64,000 nt of DNA from CBDHFQ01 sp965262565 (GTDB taxonomy: Bacteria; Bacteroidota; Bacteroidia; J057): positions 1 to 64,000 of the forward strand of contig CBDHFQ010000044.1 in assembly GCA_965262565.1 (NCBI GenBank), given 5' to 3'. This document shows positions 42,244-51,090 of the stretch, one piece after another. Under the pieces are notes generated by a model, which was not told the origin of the DNA, did no database searches, and saw only the letters and a program-made list of their open reading frames with translations. Each line of letters opens with the position of its first letter. Position 1 is the stretch's first letter. Made by a program: the position numbers and the translations under genes.

Positions 42244-43404
42244 ATGTCAAACCCTATGAAAAAGCTGTTAAAGAAGGTATGGAGTAATCTAAAAGCGATG
42301 TTATTAGGCTTAGTGGTTGCCATCATTTTCTTTGAGCTAGGGTGTTTACTATTGGTTCAATTCGATCATATTCAAACACAGGTTCCCTCCTACACTCTGA
42401 CTCGAAAAAGAAGTGTGTGGGTGGATACAAACCCCCGATTCAGTACCTGGCACTTTCCCCATTTGAATACTCGACTGATGAGTGCTTGCTATGATGTATT
42501 GTATCAAACTAATAGCTATGGAGCCCGAGATAAAGAGCGAAATAAATCCACCGATCAACCTAGAATTTTGTGGTTAGGAGATTCTTTTGTTGAAGGATAT
42601 GGAGTGCAAGTGGAGGAGCGATTTACCGATCTTTTGGAACATAGTTTAGGCACACCCTGTATGAATTTTGGGTGTAGTGGAAATGTAGGTCCTATTCATT
42701 ACTATTTGATTTACAAGTATCTGGCTAAAAAGTGGGAACACGATCTTATCGTTATAGGAATTCTGTCTGACAATGATTTCGATGATGAACGCCCCAGAGT
42801 AGGTAGATACGGGCCATATTGGGAAGGATCATTTCCCGAATATCAACTAGCTTACACGGGAGATAGTACGATGTTACAACGTACCATGAGTTTGGATGAT
42901 AAAGGGAAACTACTTTGGAAAAACATCCTAAGAAACTTCACCTATACTATGAATGTCATTGATTGGGTAGAAGGATATTTGAAGTATAGGAGAAATGTGA
43001 AGCGTGCCAATGAGGGCAACCCAAGGCGTGAAAGTAAGTATTGGAACTATGATAGAGAGGAATGGGAAAGAATGAAACACTCGTTGAAACAATTAAAAAT
43101 GGAAGCTAATGACATTCCCATATTAATATTTACCATTCCGAGGTTGTCAGATATTATTACCTATGAACAAGAAAAGCCCAGTAAACTAGCTCAGGATTTA
43201 ACCCATTTCGCTGGTGAGGAAGGATTTTATTATATAGATTTGTTGTCAGTCTTTCATCAGCATTATCGAGGCAGGTGGGCTGAATTGTATTTAAGGTGTG
43301 ATCCGCACTGGAATGCATTAGGACATCATGCTACCAGTAAAATACTGGCAAAGAAAATCGTCAGTGAAGCACTAGTGAATGAAATAGAGGAAATTACGCA
43401 TTAA
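42244..43404 (+). CDS. Membrane-anchored SGNH/GDSL hydrolase-like protein
   Basis: This 386-residue protein has an N-terminal membrane anchor (about 14-36), and the rest is probably extracytoplasmic. SGNH-family motifs are visible: WLGDSFVEGYG with the Ser nucleophile (block I), NFGCSGNVGP with Gly (block II), and CDPHWNALGHHA with Asp and His (block V). Enzymes of this class add or remove O-acetyl groups of glycans. It starts at the base after the carbamoyltransferase stop codon and is followed 9 bases later by the DUF5989 gene, so it belongs to the carbamoylation cassette and may act on the same product. Confidence 0.8.
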   Translation: MSNPMKKLLKKVWSNLKAMLLGLVVAIIFFELGCLLLVQFDHIQTQVPSYTLTRKRSVWVDTNPRFSTWHFPHLNTRLMSACYDVLYQTNSYGARDKERNKSTDQPRILWLGDSFVEGYGVQVEERFTDLLEHSLGTPCMNFGCSGNVGPIHYYLIYKYLAKKWEHDLIVIGILSDNDFDDERPRVGRYGPYWEGSFPEYQLAYTGDSTMLQRTMSLDDKGKLLWKNILRNFTYTMNVIDWVEGYLKYRRNVKRANEGNPRRESKYWNYDREEWERMKHSLKQLKMEANDIPILIFTIPRLSDIITYEQEKPSKLAQDLTHFAGEEGFYYIDLLSVFHQHYRGRWAELYLRCDPHWNALGHHATSKILAKKIVSEALVNEIEEITH

Positions 43405-43413
43405 GGATCTGTT

Positions 43414-43563
43414 ATGGAATCATTGAAAGATCTCTGGAAATTTATTGTTGATAGGAAAAAGTTTTTTCTGGCACCTATTATTATCATTCTTTTATTATTG
43501 GGAATTTTAATTGTGATTGGAGGAAGTTCATCCTTTGCACCATTTATTTATACCTTATTTTAG
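43414..43563 (+). CDS. DUF5989/SxtK-like small membrane protein (49 aa)
   Basis: This short gene runs from the ATG at 43414 to the TAG at 43561-43563. The product begins MESLKDLWKFIVDRKKFF, followed by one hydrophobic helix and the ending SSFAPFIYTLF. This is the compact DUF5989 pattern, a conserved partner of NodU/CmcH carbamoyltransferases and similar in size and place to SxtK of saxitoxin clusters. It lies 9 bases after the SGNH gene and 11 before the SxtJ-like gene. Conservation of family layout, not length, supports it. Confidence 0.8.
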   Translation: MESLKDLWKFIVDRKKFFLAPIIIILLLLGILIVIGGSSSFAPFIYTLF

Positions 43564-43574
43564 CTGTAAGCATC

Positions 43575-43949
43575 ATGAAATTTCCTTCCACGGATTCTCA
43601 AAAATCGAATGCTACCATATTAGTCATTATTACGGGGATGTTAGTGCTCTATTGGTTGTTCCAATGGGCAGGCTTCCTGTATATAGCTACAGCTATTTCT
43701 CTTTCTGCTACTCTTATTCCGGCTACAGCTCCCTGGATAGCTCGTGGATGGAACGCATTGGCACAAATACTCGGCAAAATCAATGGAACTATCTTACTCA
43801 GTATCGTATTTATCGTTTTCTTGGTTCCTATTTCTTGGTGTTATCGGCTATTTGTAAAAGACAAATTGCGCCTTAAACCAACTTCTAGTTCGTTATTTCA
43901 TGAAAGGAATCACACCTTTACGAAAAAAGATCTCGAAAATCCCTGGTAA
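43575..43949 (+). CDS. SxtJ-family membrane protein
   Basis: This 124-residue protein has three hydrophobic segments (about 15-55 and 75-93) and a polar C-terminal tail with FHERNHTFTKKDLENPW, the kind of ending seen in SxtJ family proteins. It follows the DUF5989 gene by 11 bases and ends the cassette; the next gene (LptG-like) is convergent. In the saxitoxin cluster sxtJ lies beside the carbamoyltransferase gene sxtI, with no proven biochemical function. It probably anchors or delivers the carbamoyltransferase at the membrane (inference). Confidence 0.78.
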   Translation: MKFPSTDSQKSNATILVIITGMLVLYWLFQWAGFLYIATAISLSATLIPATAPWIARGWNALAQILGKINGTILLSIVFIVFLVPISWCYRLFVKDKLRLKPTSSSLFHERNHTFTKKDLENPW

Positions 43950-43964
43950 TTAAAATTAGTTGGA

Positions 43965-45041
43965 TTACTTAGGAGCTGTCCACAATAACACTATAGAAAC
44001 AACGGAAAATATCACATTGGGAAACCAAACGGCTACAGCAGGAGAGTATTGTTCCCCTATAATGGCTTGACCTGCAAATAATAAACCCACATATAAAAAA
44101 CACAATAATAATCCCAGTCCAATTTTTAACGCTACCCCTCCCCTCGATTTTTGGGAGGACATAGCGAAACCGATAATAGTTAGGATGATCATGGCAATCG
44201 GATCGGCATAACGTCTATGCTTCTCTGTATATAATTCTACGAGTATATCAGAACCCCGCATTTCTTCCAGTCTGATGTATTCATCCAACTCAGGTAGCGT
44301 CATACTCTGCGCCTTTTGCTCTCTAATGAAAATATCATCAGGAGTCAGTAAAAAGGTAGTATCCTTATTATCCTCAAACCCAATAAATTCTTTATCCCTC
44401 CTAAAGTGTCTTGTCCTTATTTTTTCCATTCTCCACTGATCCGTCGAATCCACCCAAATAATTTTCTTTGCCTGAATTTTCGTAACAATATTACCATCAG
44501 CGATTCTTTCCAGGGCAAAATTGTGTCCTTCCTGCTTGTTTTCGTTGTAATAACTAATGTAGACAAAAGTATCTTCTGCTACTTTCTTATGGATATGCTG
44601 GTTCTTTTTAAATTTATTCCTCCGCATTTCATATTTGTACTCAAAGGCTACCGATTTTGCCGTAGAACGAGGAACCAGGGAAGCCTTTAAATAGAAGGAA
44701 ACAGCTGCCAAAAAGATAGAAGCAAACAAATAAGGCATAAATACCCTGTAAAAACTGATTCCACTACCCAACATAGGAATAATTTCAGAACGTTGAGCCA
44801 TTCTGGAAGTGAAGAAAATGACGGATAAGAAGATACAAATAGGCGATAAGGTACTTCCCCAGAAAGGGATAAAATTTAAATAATATACAAATACCGTTTC
44901 ATATAGCGTGGGATTTTTATCTATAAATTCATCTAATTTCTCGACTACGTCTATGACCACACAAAGAACAATGACCAAGCCCAGCATAAAGAGAAAGGTC
45001 TTAAAGTATTGTCCTAATATATATTTGTCTAATAGCTTCAT
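43965..45041 (-). CDS. LptF/LptG-family permease (YjgP/YjgQ)
   Basis: This 358-residue protein has six membrane helices: three N-terminal (about 12-115) and three C-terminal (about 270-355), around a large periplasmic beta-jellyroll domain (120-265). The opening MKLLDKYILGQYFKTFLFML and the segment RYADPIAMIILTIIGFAMSS before helix 4 are typical of LptG-like proteins. With LptB it would extract lipopolysaccharide from the inner membrane. Bacteroidota often carry two such genes that are not next to lptB. It converges with the SxtJ-like gene over 15 bases. Confidence 0.85.
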   Translation of the reverse strand: MKLLDKYILGQYFKTFLFMLGLVIVLCVVIDVVEKLDEFIDKNPTLYETVFVYYLNFIPFWGSTLSPICIFLSVIFFTSRMAQRSEIIPMLGSGISFYRVFMPYLFASIFLAAVSFYLKASLVPRSTAKSVAFEYKYEMRRNKFKKNQHIHKKVAEDTFVYISYYNENKQEGHNFALERIADGNIVTKIQAKKIIWVDSTDQWRMEKIRTRHFRRDKEFIGFEDNKDTTFLLTPDDIFIREQKAQSMTLPELDEYIRLEEMRGSDILVELYTEKHRRYADPIAMIILTIIGFAMSSQKSRGGVALKIGLGLLLCFLYVGLLFAGQAIIGEQYSPAVAVWFPNVIFSVVSIVLLWTAPK

Positions 45042-45187
45042 ATCAAATTCCTCCGCTAATTCAACTAAAAATTACATTTGAATCTCTTAGAAAGTTAAAA
45101 TTAGGGAATTATCTCGAATTTGATGTAAAGGTGTGGCTGAGAAGTAAAAAAGTTGGTTAGCTATCGCTTTAGTGAAGAAAGATTGAA

Positions 45188-46003
45188 TTAAAATCCTATC
45201 CCAATATTTAATCCTAACCTGTGATAAGTTCTATTCCCTGAAATCAGCACTTCTCTCCCATTTACAAACTGGGGATCCCAAATCCATTCTGTCATTTCCT
45301 GATAGGTATTTTGGGATTTAAACTCCATTCCAATATACCATTCATGTTTTCTCCTGGTATTAATTTTTATTCCAAGGCCAAGCTGATAATGCAATCCCCC
45401 ATCAAATACTTGTGTGGGCCATATACCTGCTCCTAAAAATGCCCAGCCTACACTTGCTTGATAATATGGACTGATCTTTTTTTGAACTACATCTCCTCTT
45501 ACATCCAAAAAAAGTGGAAACAAACTTCCGTCGTAATAAGAATCTATCCCTATTCCTATTCCAGTATTCAAATACTGGTTCACATGATATTCTAGTATAT
45601 AAGATAAGTTAGCATTAAAGCCTTCTCCATACCTTCCTTCTCCAAAACCAAAACCAAGATCAAAAATGTGGTATATTCCTTTCTCTCTGAATGTAATGGG
45701 AAGGAGTTTCTTATTCTCTTTAAAAGATTTACGAATGAATTTAGCTGGTTCGAGAGTTACACTATCTATTTCAGAGGGATGGATGACAAATACACTACCT
45801 CCCATTAATTCAATTTTGAGTTGATCATCCCTGCCCTCTTCTAACAATGTCCCTCTAAGAATACTTCCATCTTTTAAGTAAATTACATCCTCAGTTTCCT
45901 GATTCATTTTTTGTGCATAACAGCAATTGAAAGTCCCGGAGAGTATAACCCCAAAGGCAATATAAACTCCTAGTGTACAGTCAATTAATTTCAGGCATTT
46001 CAT
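45188..46003 (-). CDS. Secreted outer-membrane beta-barrel-like protein of unknown function
   Basis: This 271-residue protein has a signal peptide that could be lipoprotein-like (SGTFNCCYAQ). An N-terminal domain (about 40-95) has LKDGSILRGTLLEE, which resembles a small SH3/LSM-like barrel. A C-terminal beta-barrel of about eight strands ends in RLGLNIGIGF. The terminal aromatic-hydrophobic residue fits an outer-membrane barrel. The combination is known from many unnamed Bacteroidota proteins. It is a lone gene divergent from the LVIVD lipoprotein, with no clue to substrate. Confidence 0.65.
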   Translation of the reverse strand: MKCLKLIDCTLGVYIAFGVILSGTFNCCYAQKMNQETEDVIYLKDGSILRGTLLEEGRDDQLKIELMGGSVFVIHPSEIDSVTLEPAKFIRKSFKENKKLLPITFREKGIYHIFDLGFGFGEGRYGEGFNANLSYILEYHVNQYLNTGIGIGIDSYYDGSLFPLFLDVRGDVVQKKISPYYQASVGWAFLGAGIWPTQVFDGGLHYQLGLGIKINTRRKHEWYIGMEFKSQNTYQEMTEWIWDPQFVNGREVLISGNRTYHRLGLNIGIGF

Positions 46004-46164
46004 CTATATGTGCATTTAAGTATAGTAAGTGGATTATTTGTTAATCAATTTAGGAAGTTTATTGGTTAATATAAGGTAAAAATTATTCTCTTTTTTGAAT
46101 GAAGATAAATAATGACTTTAGTAATATCATCATTAGTATAATTACACCATTAATTCGCAGCAAG

Positions 46165-47472
46165 ATGAACATTAAAAAGTTTAGCTTTCCTTCTTATTTA
46201 TGGATTTTCCTTCTATTAGCTTTTATATGTCAAAGTTGTATACAAGATAGCTGTGATCTGACCTATGCTTATATGATATATACGCCTGTATATATGGATC
46301 CAGTCGCTTTTGATGGGGCAGTCAGGCTAGAATCAGCTCAGGAAATAAACAGACCAGGAAAAATTTATGCCTATAATGACGTCATTTTTGTAAGTGATAT
46401 AGCAAGGGGAGTTCATATTATAGATAATTCTCAACCTGCTTCTCCCGCAAAGGTCGCTTTTATCAACGTACCTGGCACTTATGATTTGAACGTGGTGTGT
46501 GATAAACTTTATCTCGACAGCAGTTCAGATTTATTGGTTTTTGATCTATCCCAACCTTCCTCCCCTCAACTGTTAAACAGAGCAAAAAACGTACTGCCGG
46601 ATATAACACAATATAGGGGGTATGTCGCTGATCCAAGCAAAGGGGTAGTCATTGACTGGGTTGCCGAAGAGGCCATAGGGGAATATGGATGCGATGGTGA
46701 AATTCCTTCAACATGGCAAAATAACGCTATTCCTGCTAATACATTAAATACCAGTGCTACACTTAATGCAAGAGGAATTATCCCTTCTGTCAATGGACAA
46801 GCTGGTTCTACCTCTAGATTTGCTTCTAAAGATGGTTATATGTATGTAGTTCGACCCAATTCTTTACTGGTGTACAATATATCCGATTGCCTTGCTCCTA
46901 CTCTCATCAATGAACATCCGTTGGAAAATTGGGGAGGAGAAGCTGAAACCATCTATTTATTTGAAAATCTGATGTTTATCGGTGCTACTAATGGCGTAAG
47001 TGTATACGATATTGCTAATACAGCCCAGCCCTCTCTTCTTTCTCGTTCATTCCACGCTCAGGGATGTGATCCTGTTGTTTATGATGGTTCCTACGCTTAT
47101 GTAACTTTACATACTGATCACGATGATTTGAGTCCTTGTACTGGTTGGACAAACCAACTAGAGGTGTGGAATATGGCAGACCCTGCAAATCCAATATTTG
47201 TTAATACATTTTTCATGACCTCCCCCAGAGGATTGGGAGTAGATCGGGACTTGTTGTTTATAGCTGATGGACCTTCTGGCTTAAGAATCTTCGATAATTC
47301 CAATCCTACCGATGTAGGTAACCAACAGATCTACCAATTTCAGGATTTGTTTGCAACAGATGTGATTCCATACGACGGAACATTAATAGCGGTAGGGGAA
47401 AATGGGATCTCGCAGTATGAATATTCAAATCCTTCGAACATACGATTGATCAGTCAACTCGGCCTTAAATAA
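46165..47472 (+). CDS. LVIVD-repeat beta-propeller lipoprotein
   Basis: This 435-residue protein starts at the ATG at 46165, where a lipoprotein signal begins and ends at FICQSCIQD; an upstream ATG at 46099 would add 22 residues before the signal and is less likely. The mature part holds LVIVD-type repeats of about 40-50 residues: GVHIIDNSQPASPAKVAFI, LLVFDLSQPSSPQLL, GVSVYDIANTAQPSLLS and GLRIFDNSNPTDV. These fold as a beta-propeller. Such cell-surface proteins are common in Bacteroidota; function unknown. Confidence 0.82.
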   Translation: MNIKKFSFPSYLWIFLLLAFICQSCIQDSCDLTYAYMIYTPVYMDPVAFDGAVRLESAQEINRPGKIYAYNDVIFVSDIARGVHIIDNSQPASPAKVAFINVPGTYDLNVVCDKLYLDSSSDLLVFDLSQPSSPQLLNRAKNVLPDITQYRGYVADPSKGVVIDWVAEEAIGEYGCDGEIPSTWQNNAIPANTLNTSATLNARGIIPSVNGQAGSTSRFASKDGYMYVVRPNSLLVYNISDCLAPTLINEHPLENWGGEAETIYLFENLMFIGATNGVSVYDIANTAQPSLLSRSFHAQGCDPVVYDGSYAYVTLHTDHDDLSPCTGWTNQLEVWNMADPANPIFVNTFFMTSPRGLGVDRDLLFIADGPSGLRIFDNSNPTDVGNQQIYQFQDLFATDVIPYDGTLIAVGENGISQYEYSNPSNIRLISQLGLK

Positions 47473-47671
47473 TAAATAGAACAACATCTAAAGGTAAAGA
47501 TAGGTCACATTCTGATATAGCTAAACAAATGATGGCAAGAGGTTCATGTAGAACTTCTTACCACCGACAAGTAGAATTAACAATCCAAATGTAAATCTTT
47601 ATCCCTTACAGTAGGTGTATACTTCATTGGTATAAAATATGCACACCCAATGTGCCAGAGGATTTATTCAT

Positions 47672-48070
47672 CTAATCATTTATGGATTCTGCCTGTTCGT
47701 AAGGAATAATTTCTTCGTATGGTCGAATCCCAGGATTGGTTCCTATAATTGGATTTGGAAAATACTGTTTACCCTCTAAGTAACTTTTTAGCAATTCCGG
47801 GGATAGTTGTTGGACTTTTTTGAAATCCTGAAGAAATCGTTCGGATTCTCCCAGACTTCGGTAGGTTAGCCCTCTTCTTAGATACAACTCCGGATGCAGA
47901 GGATCTAAAGTGGCGGCATGTTGATAAGCATTAAGCGCTTCTGCAAACTTTTGTTCGAGGAAAAATTGGTGTCCCTTTGCTAATAATTCATCGAATGTTT
48001 GCGAATTGCACAACTGAATGTTAACCAAAAGTATAGATGTACATAGGATAAAAATGTTAACATTTTTCAT
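47672..48070 (-). CDS. Secreted TPR protein
   Basis: This 132-residue protein has a signal peptide (ILCTSILLVNIQLCNSQ). Two tetratricopeptide repeats (about 28-98) include FLEQKFAEALNAYQHAATLD and LRRGLTYRSLGES. A short tail rich in Pro and Ile follows. TPR units bind other proteins, so it is probably a periplasmic scaffold. It stands alone; a 199-base gap lies on one side and about 500 bases on the other. Confidence 0.8.
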   Translation of the reverse strand: MKNVNIFILCTSILLVNIQLCNSQTFDELLAKGHQFFLEQKFAEALNAYQHAATLDPLHPELYLRRGLTYRSLGESERFLQDFKKVQQLSPELLKSYLEGKQYFPNPIIGTNPGIRPYEEIIPYEQAESIND

Positions 48071-48568
48071 GGGCTTAACTGTTATGTGTTGTTACTATAT
48101 ATTCGTCCTTTAAAAAAACGCCAGACTACCTTCACATCTCAGACATTTGTTATCAGGCAATCTGGCTACTAAGGAAAAACACTTTGACTGTACTTACGCT
48201 TAAGTCTCTATTGATCTTAGTTGATTATGTAATGATCCTTTCTCATTTGTAATGATCAACCAGGATTCTAGGCCACTTGCCGGATTTTTGAAAGTAACGT
48301 TTGTTTCATATCCACCTCTTCGAGTCTTACTGTTAAGCAATCTAGCCACACGGTGGAAAGCACAACGGTTGCTAAATCAAGCTGATCATTTTTCATGGGC
48401 ACTATATCTAATATGTAATTCTTCTTTTAATATAGTACGATAATATTAAATAATAGTTTTACTACCTTGTACAATAAATGTGTTATTATAAAATATAGTA
48501 AAACTATTGCATATTCATGCCGTACATAATTAAGTTCCCAAATCTCAGTTGTACTTAACTCATTAATC
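48071..48568. other. Long non-coding stretch before the small secreted protein gene
   Basis: Short open frames here show no family signature and overlap each other, so I do not call them. Two loosely similar segments, around 48149-48170 and 48330-48350 (both with GCAATCTxGCxAC), hint at an old duplication. The right end carries the 13-bp inverted repeat at 48452-48508 described separately. Confidence 0.4.
48452..48508. repeat. 13-bp perfect inverted repeat, 31-bp spacer
   Basis: AATAGTTTTACTA at 48452-48464 is the exact reverse complement of TAGTAAAACTATT at 48496-48508. It lies 60 bases before the ATG of the small secreted protein at 48569. It could be a hairpin in the leader RNA, a pair of operators for a dimeric regulator, or the ends of a vanished tiny element. 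The AT-richness makes some chance pairing likely, but 13 of 13 is long. Confidence 0.55.
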
Positions 48569-48823
48569 ATGAAAAATTTAAAACGCTCAAGATTTTTGAA
48601 GGCTACGATCATTTGTTTTACAGTCCTGATGCCAGGGGGGCTTGTTTTTTCCTTATATGTTAAGGAGTCCTCTATAGCGCAGATGGATAATATGTCGGTT
48701 TTATCTGAGGTTGACGTGAAGAAGAAGGTCAGTGGAGATGAATTAGTCTATTCTAAGCCCACCATTTTAAGTGATCAATTAGCAGTATCCCGAAAAGGCA
48801 CATCTTCTTTAGTAATTCCTTAA
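48569..48823 (+). CDS. Small secreted or membrane-anchored protein, unknown
   Basis: This is an 84-residue protein with a basic start (MKNLKRSRFLK) and one hydrophobic segment (ATIICFTVLMPGGLVFSLYV) followed by about 50 polar residues. It may be cleaved or stay anchored. It has an ATG start, a clear terminator 60 bases after its stop, and an inverted repeat upstream, which together support a real, separately transcribed gene. No family recognised. Confidence 0.5.
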   Translation: MKNLKRSRFLKATIICFTVLMPGGLVFSLYVKESSIAQMDNMSVLSEVDVKKKVSGDELVYSKPTILSDQLAVSRKGTSSLVIP

Positions 48824-48882
48824 ACATTAGTAAAGAAGATGAAAAGCTGAATGATCAATCTATGTCTATAACCTCATTTTTG

Positions 48883-48914
48883 AGCCATTCCTTTCTAAAG
48901 GAGTGGCTTTTTTT
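48883..48914 (+). terminator. Rho-independent terminator
   Basis: AGCCATTCCTTT (48883 on) pairs with AAAGGAGTGGCT (ending 48908) with one mismatch, followed by seven T. It ends the transcript of the small secreted protein gene. Confidence 0.8.
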
Positions 48915-49018
48915 ATTTCATATTACTTAAGGTGCTTATCTATCCTATCTTGAACAATATGAGCATAGGATCTAAGTTCTTTGGTTAGCGTTAAGTAAGA
49001 TCCATAACTGCTGCATGT

Positions 49019-50830
49019 ATGAAGTTTTTATCACTTTTCTTTCTGGTATGCATTACAACTCATCTATCCAATGCTCAATCTAAGTGGTCCGATAAAATAA
49101 AAATTTCCAGAAAAACAGCCGAAGTTGGGGTTGCCGATGTTGATCGAGATGGCCATGTGGATATTGTTATTTGTGGCAAAGATCAATATTGGTATGCAGG
49201 TCCGTCTTTTGAGGAAAGCTATCTGCTAGGTACATCAAATGGTGGTCCATATGCTGCCAGAGTCGCTGATATTAATGGCGATGGTTGGCCAGACTTTGTG
49301 ACTTCAGATGGAGCAAGAAATGAAGGAGATTTACCCGGTCATATTTATCTGTATATAAATCCAGCTGATAAAAATGAAGTTAAAACAGCGTGGAAAAGAA
49401 TTATTATTTATTCAGGTAATGTCAGGCACCAAAATGATATGCGAATCATAGATATGGATGGTGATGGGTTATTAGATATCATTGAAAGAACATGGTCATC
49501 AGAAAGAGTAGTTATCGCTTTCCAAAATGAGGATATAGAACAATGGACCGTGAGGCCTTTTGATACAGGAGAAAAGGGTAAACCTGAAGGAATTTCTGCC
49601 GGAGATGTAGATGGGGATGGAGAAATGGAAATGGTCCTATCTGGGGTTTATTGGGATAATCCTGACGGATGGCGCCAAGGACAACCCGAGGAATATCTCA
49701 TAGATGAACAATTCGTTCAAGAGGAAGTGAAATCTGCCGTAGGAGATATTGATCTGGATGGAGATAATGACATTTATATGGCGAGTGCTGAAAGAGATTA
49801 TGTTTATTTGGCTTGGTACGAAAATACAGGAAAAAATGAAGATGGGGGTATTAATTTCAAGCGCCACATGATAAAAGATAATTTCGGGAATTGTCATATG
49901 GTAGAATTAGTGGATATGGATCATGATGGAGATTTAGACATCAGCACAGCCCAGAATTTTGGCGATTCAGGTTGTCTCATTTTTTATAATGAACATAAAG
50001 GAGCCTCATGGAAAGAGGTGAATATAGATCCTACAGGTTCCTTTTACACGGGTATTGCTAAAGATCTGGATAAAGACGGAGACATTGACCTAGTAGGACC
50101 GGATAAATTTTATGGATTTGTGCATTATTATCTTAATGAAAATGACAAATCCCCCCCTACTCCGGAAGAACCGAAAGGTATTCAATTTATTAATGTTATG
50201 CTGGAAGGATATTATCTAGCAGAACAACAGGAAATGGGCATAGGTCTTAATTCTCAAGGCTTACTTCCAACAACACAACCATTCAATGAAACACCTTGGG
50301 AGTACGACGGAAAAGAGACATTAGCTTCTATCCCTGAAGACATGGTGGATTGGATGTTAGTTTGCTTGAGAGATCAAGATGGAAATATACTTGAAAAAAA
50401 AGCTTGCGTATTGCTTAAAAATGGGGATCTCCAATCTGTTGAAGGTGAAAAAGAATTAATTTTTGATAGGCTCAATGAGGATATTCCTGTTCTAGGAGAT
50501 GAGTCACTCTATTTGTCCATACATCATAAAAGCCATTTAGGGATTGTATGTGCTGTTCCTGAAGATAGAGTGGTAGATATTGTAGCAAATGACGATTTAT
50601 TTGGCCAACATCAACTAAAATTAGTGGATAATCAAAAACTGATCTATTGTGGCGACTTTGATTCAAACCATATTATCAATAATCAAGACTACAATTCCTG
50701 GAAAGTCAGTAGAGCCACCATTAATCAGTATTTATCTATTGATGCAGATGGAAATGGGATCATCAATAATCTGGATTATAATCTTTGGTCCAAAAACAGA
50801 TCAAAAATAGGGAATCAACTTCTCAAATAA
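49019..50830 (+). CDS. FG-GAP/VCBS-repeat protein with C-terminal EF-hand/dockerin-like module
   Basis: This is a 603-residue secreted protein with a signal peptide (LVCITTHLSNAQS). Residues 25-375 are VCBS/FG-GAP repeats with calcium-loop patterns: VADVDRDGHVDIV, VADINGDGWPDFV, IIDMDGDGLLDII and LVDMDHDGDLDIST. They make a beta-propeller. A second module (about 385-530) contains VNVMLEGYYLA-like and SIHHKSHLGIV segments. The end (about 540-600) has two Asp-rich loops, DFDSNHIINNQD and DADGNGIINNLD, resembling dockerin type I. The last two modules recur at the end of the GH9 enzyme at 51091. It is probably displayed on the surface or bound to a partner by the end domain. No catalytic motif seen. 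Confidence 0.82.
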   Translation: MKFLSLFFLVCITTHLSNAQSKWSDKIKISRKTAEVGVADVDRDGHVDIVICGKDQYWYAGPSFEESYLLGTSNGGPYAARVADINGDGWPDFVTSDGARNEGDLPGHIYLYINPADKNEVKTAWKRIIIYSGNVRHQNDMRIIDMDGDGLLDIIERTWSSERVVIAFQNEDIEQWTVRPFDTGEKGKPEGISAGDVDGDGEMEMVLSGVYWDNPDGWRQGQPEEYLIDEQFVQEEVKSAVGDIDLDGDNDIYMASAERDYVYLAWYENTGKNEDGGINFKRHMIKDNFGNCHMVELVDMDHDGDLDISTAQNFGDSGCLIFYNEHKGASWKEVNIDPTGSFYTGIAKDLDKDGDIDLVGPDKFYGFVHYYLNENDKSPPTPEEPKGIQFINVMLEGYYLAEQQEMGIGLNSQGLLPTTQPFNETPWEYDGKETLASIPEDMVDWMLVCLRDQDGNILEKKACVLLKNGDLQSVEGEKELIFDRLNEDIPVLGDESLYLSIHHKSHLGIVCAVPEDRVVDIVANDDLFGQHQLKLVDNQKLIYCGDFDSNHIINNQDYNSWKVSRATINQYLSIDADGNGIINNLDYNLWSKNRSKIGNQLLK

Positions 50831-51090
50831 AGGAAAAAGCTCTTATTTTAACCTTCCATGAACATGGATAGCCTTTTGAACATGAGCAAAATATATGTTA
50901 CCTTTTTGATGCATAGCAGTTATCGCTAAATGTAGAAGAGCTCAATAATTATTATGTAATTTTTAGCGATAATTTTTCCGTTCATATTACCTATCAAAGC
51001 AGTTTTGACCCATTGGCACAATAAGAAAAAAGTGTATGGGTTACTAACTAAAATTATTTTGTCAACCCTCGCAACCCAAACAAGCATTCC

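Noticed and set aside
48252..48443. Short open frame in the non-coding stretch before 48569
   Set aside because: No family signature, no coupled neighbours, and its amino-acid make-up looks like translated non-coding DNA.
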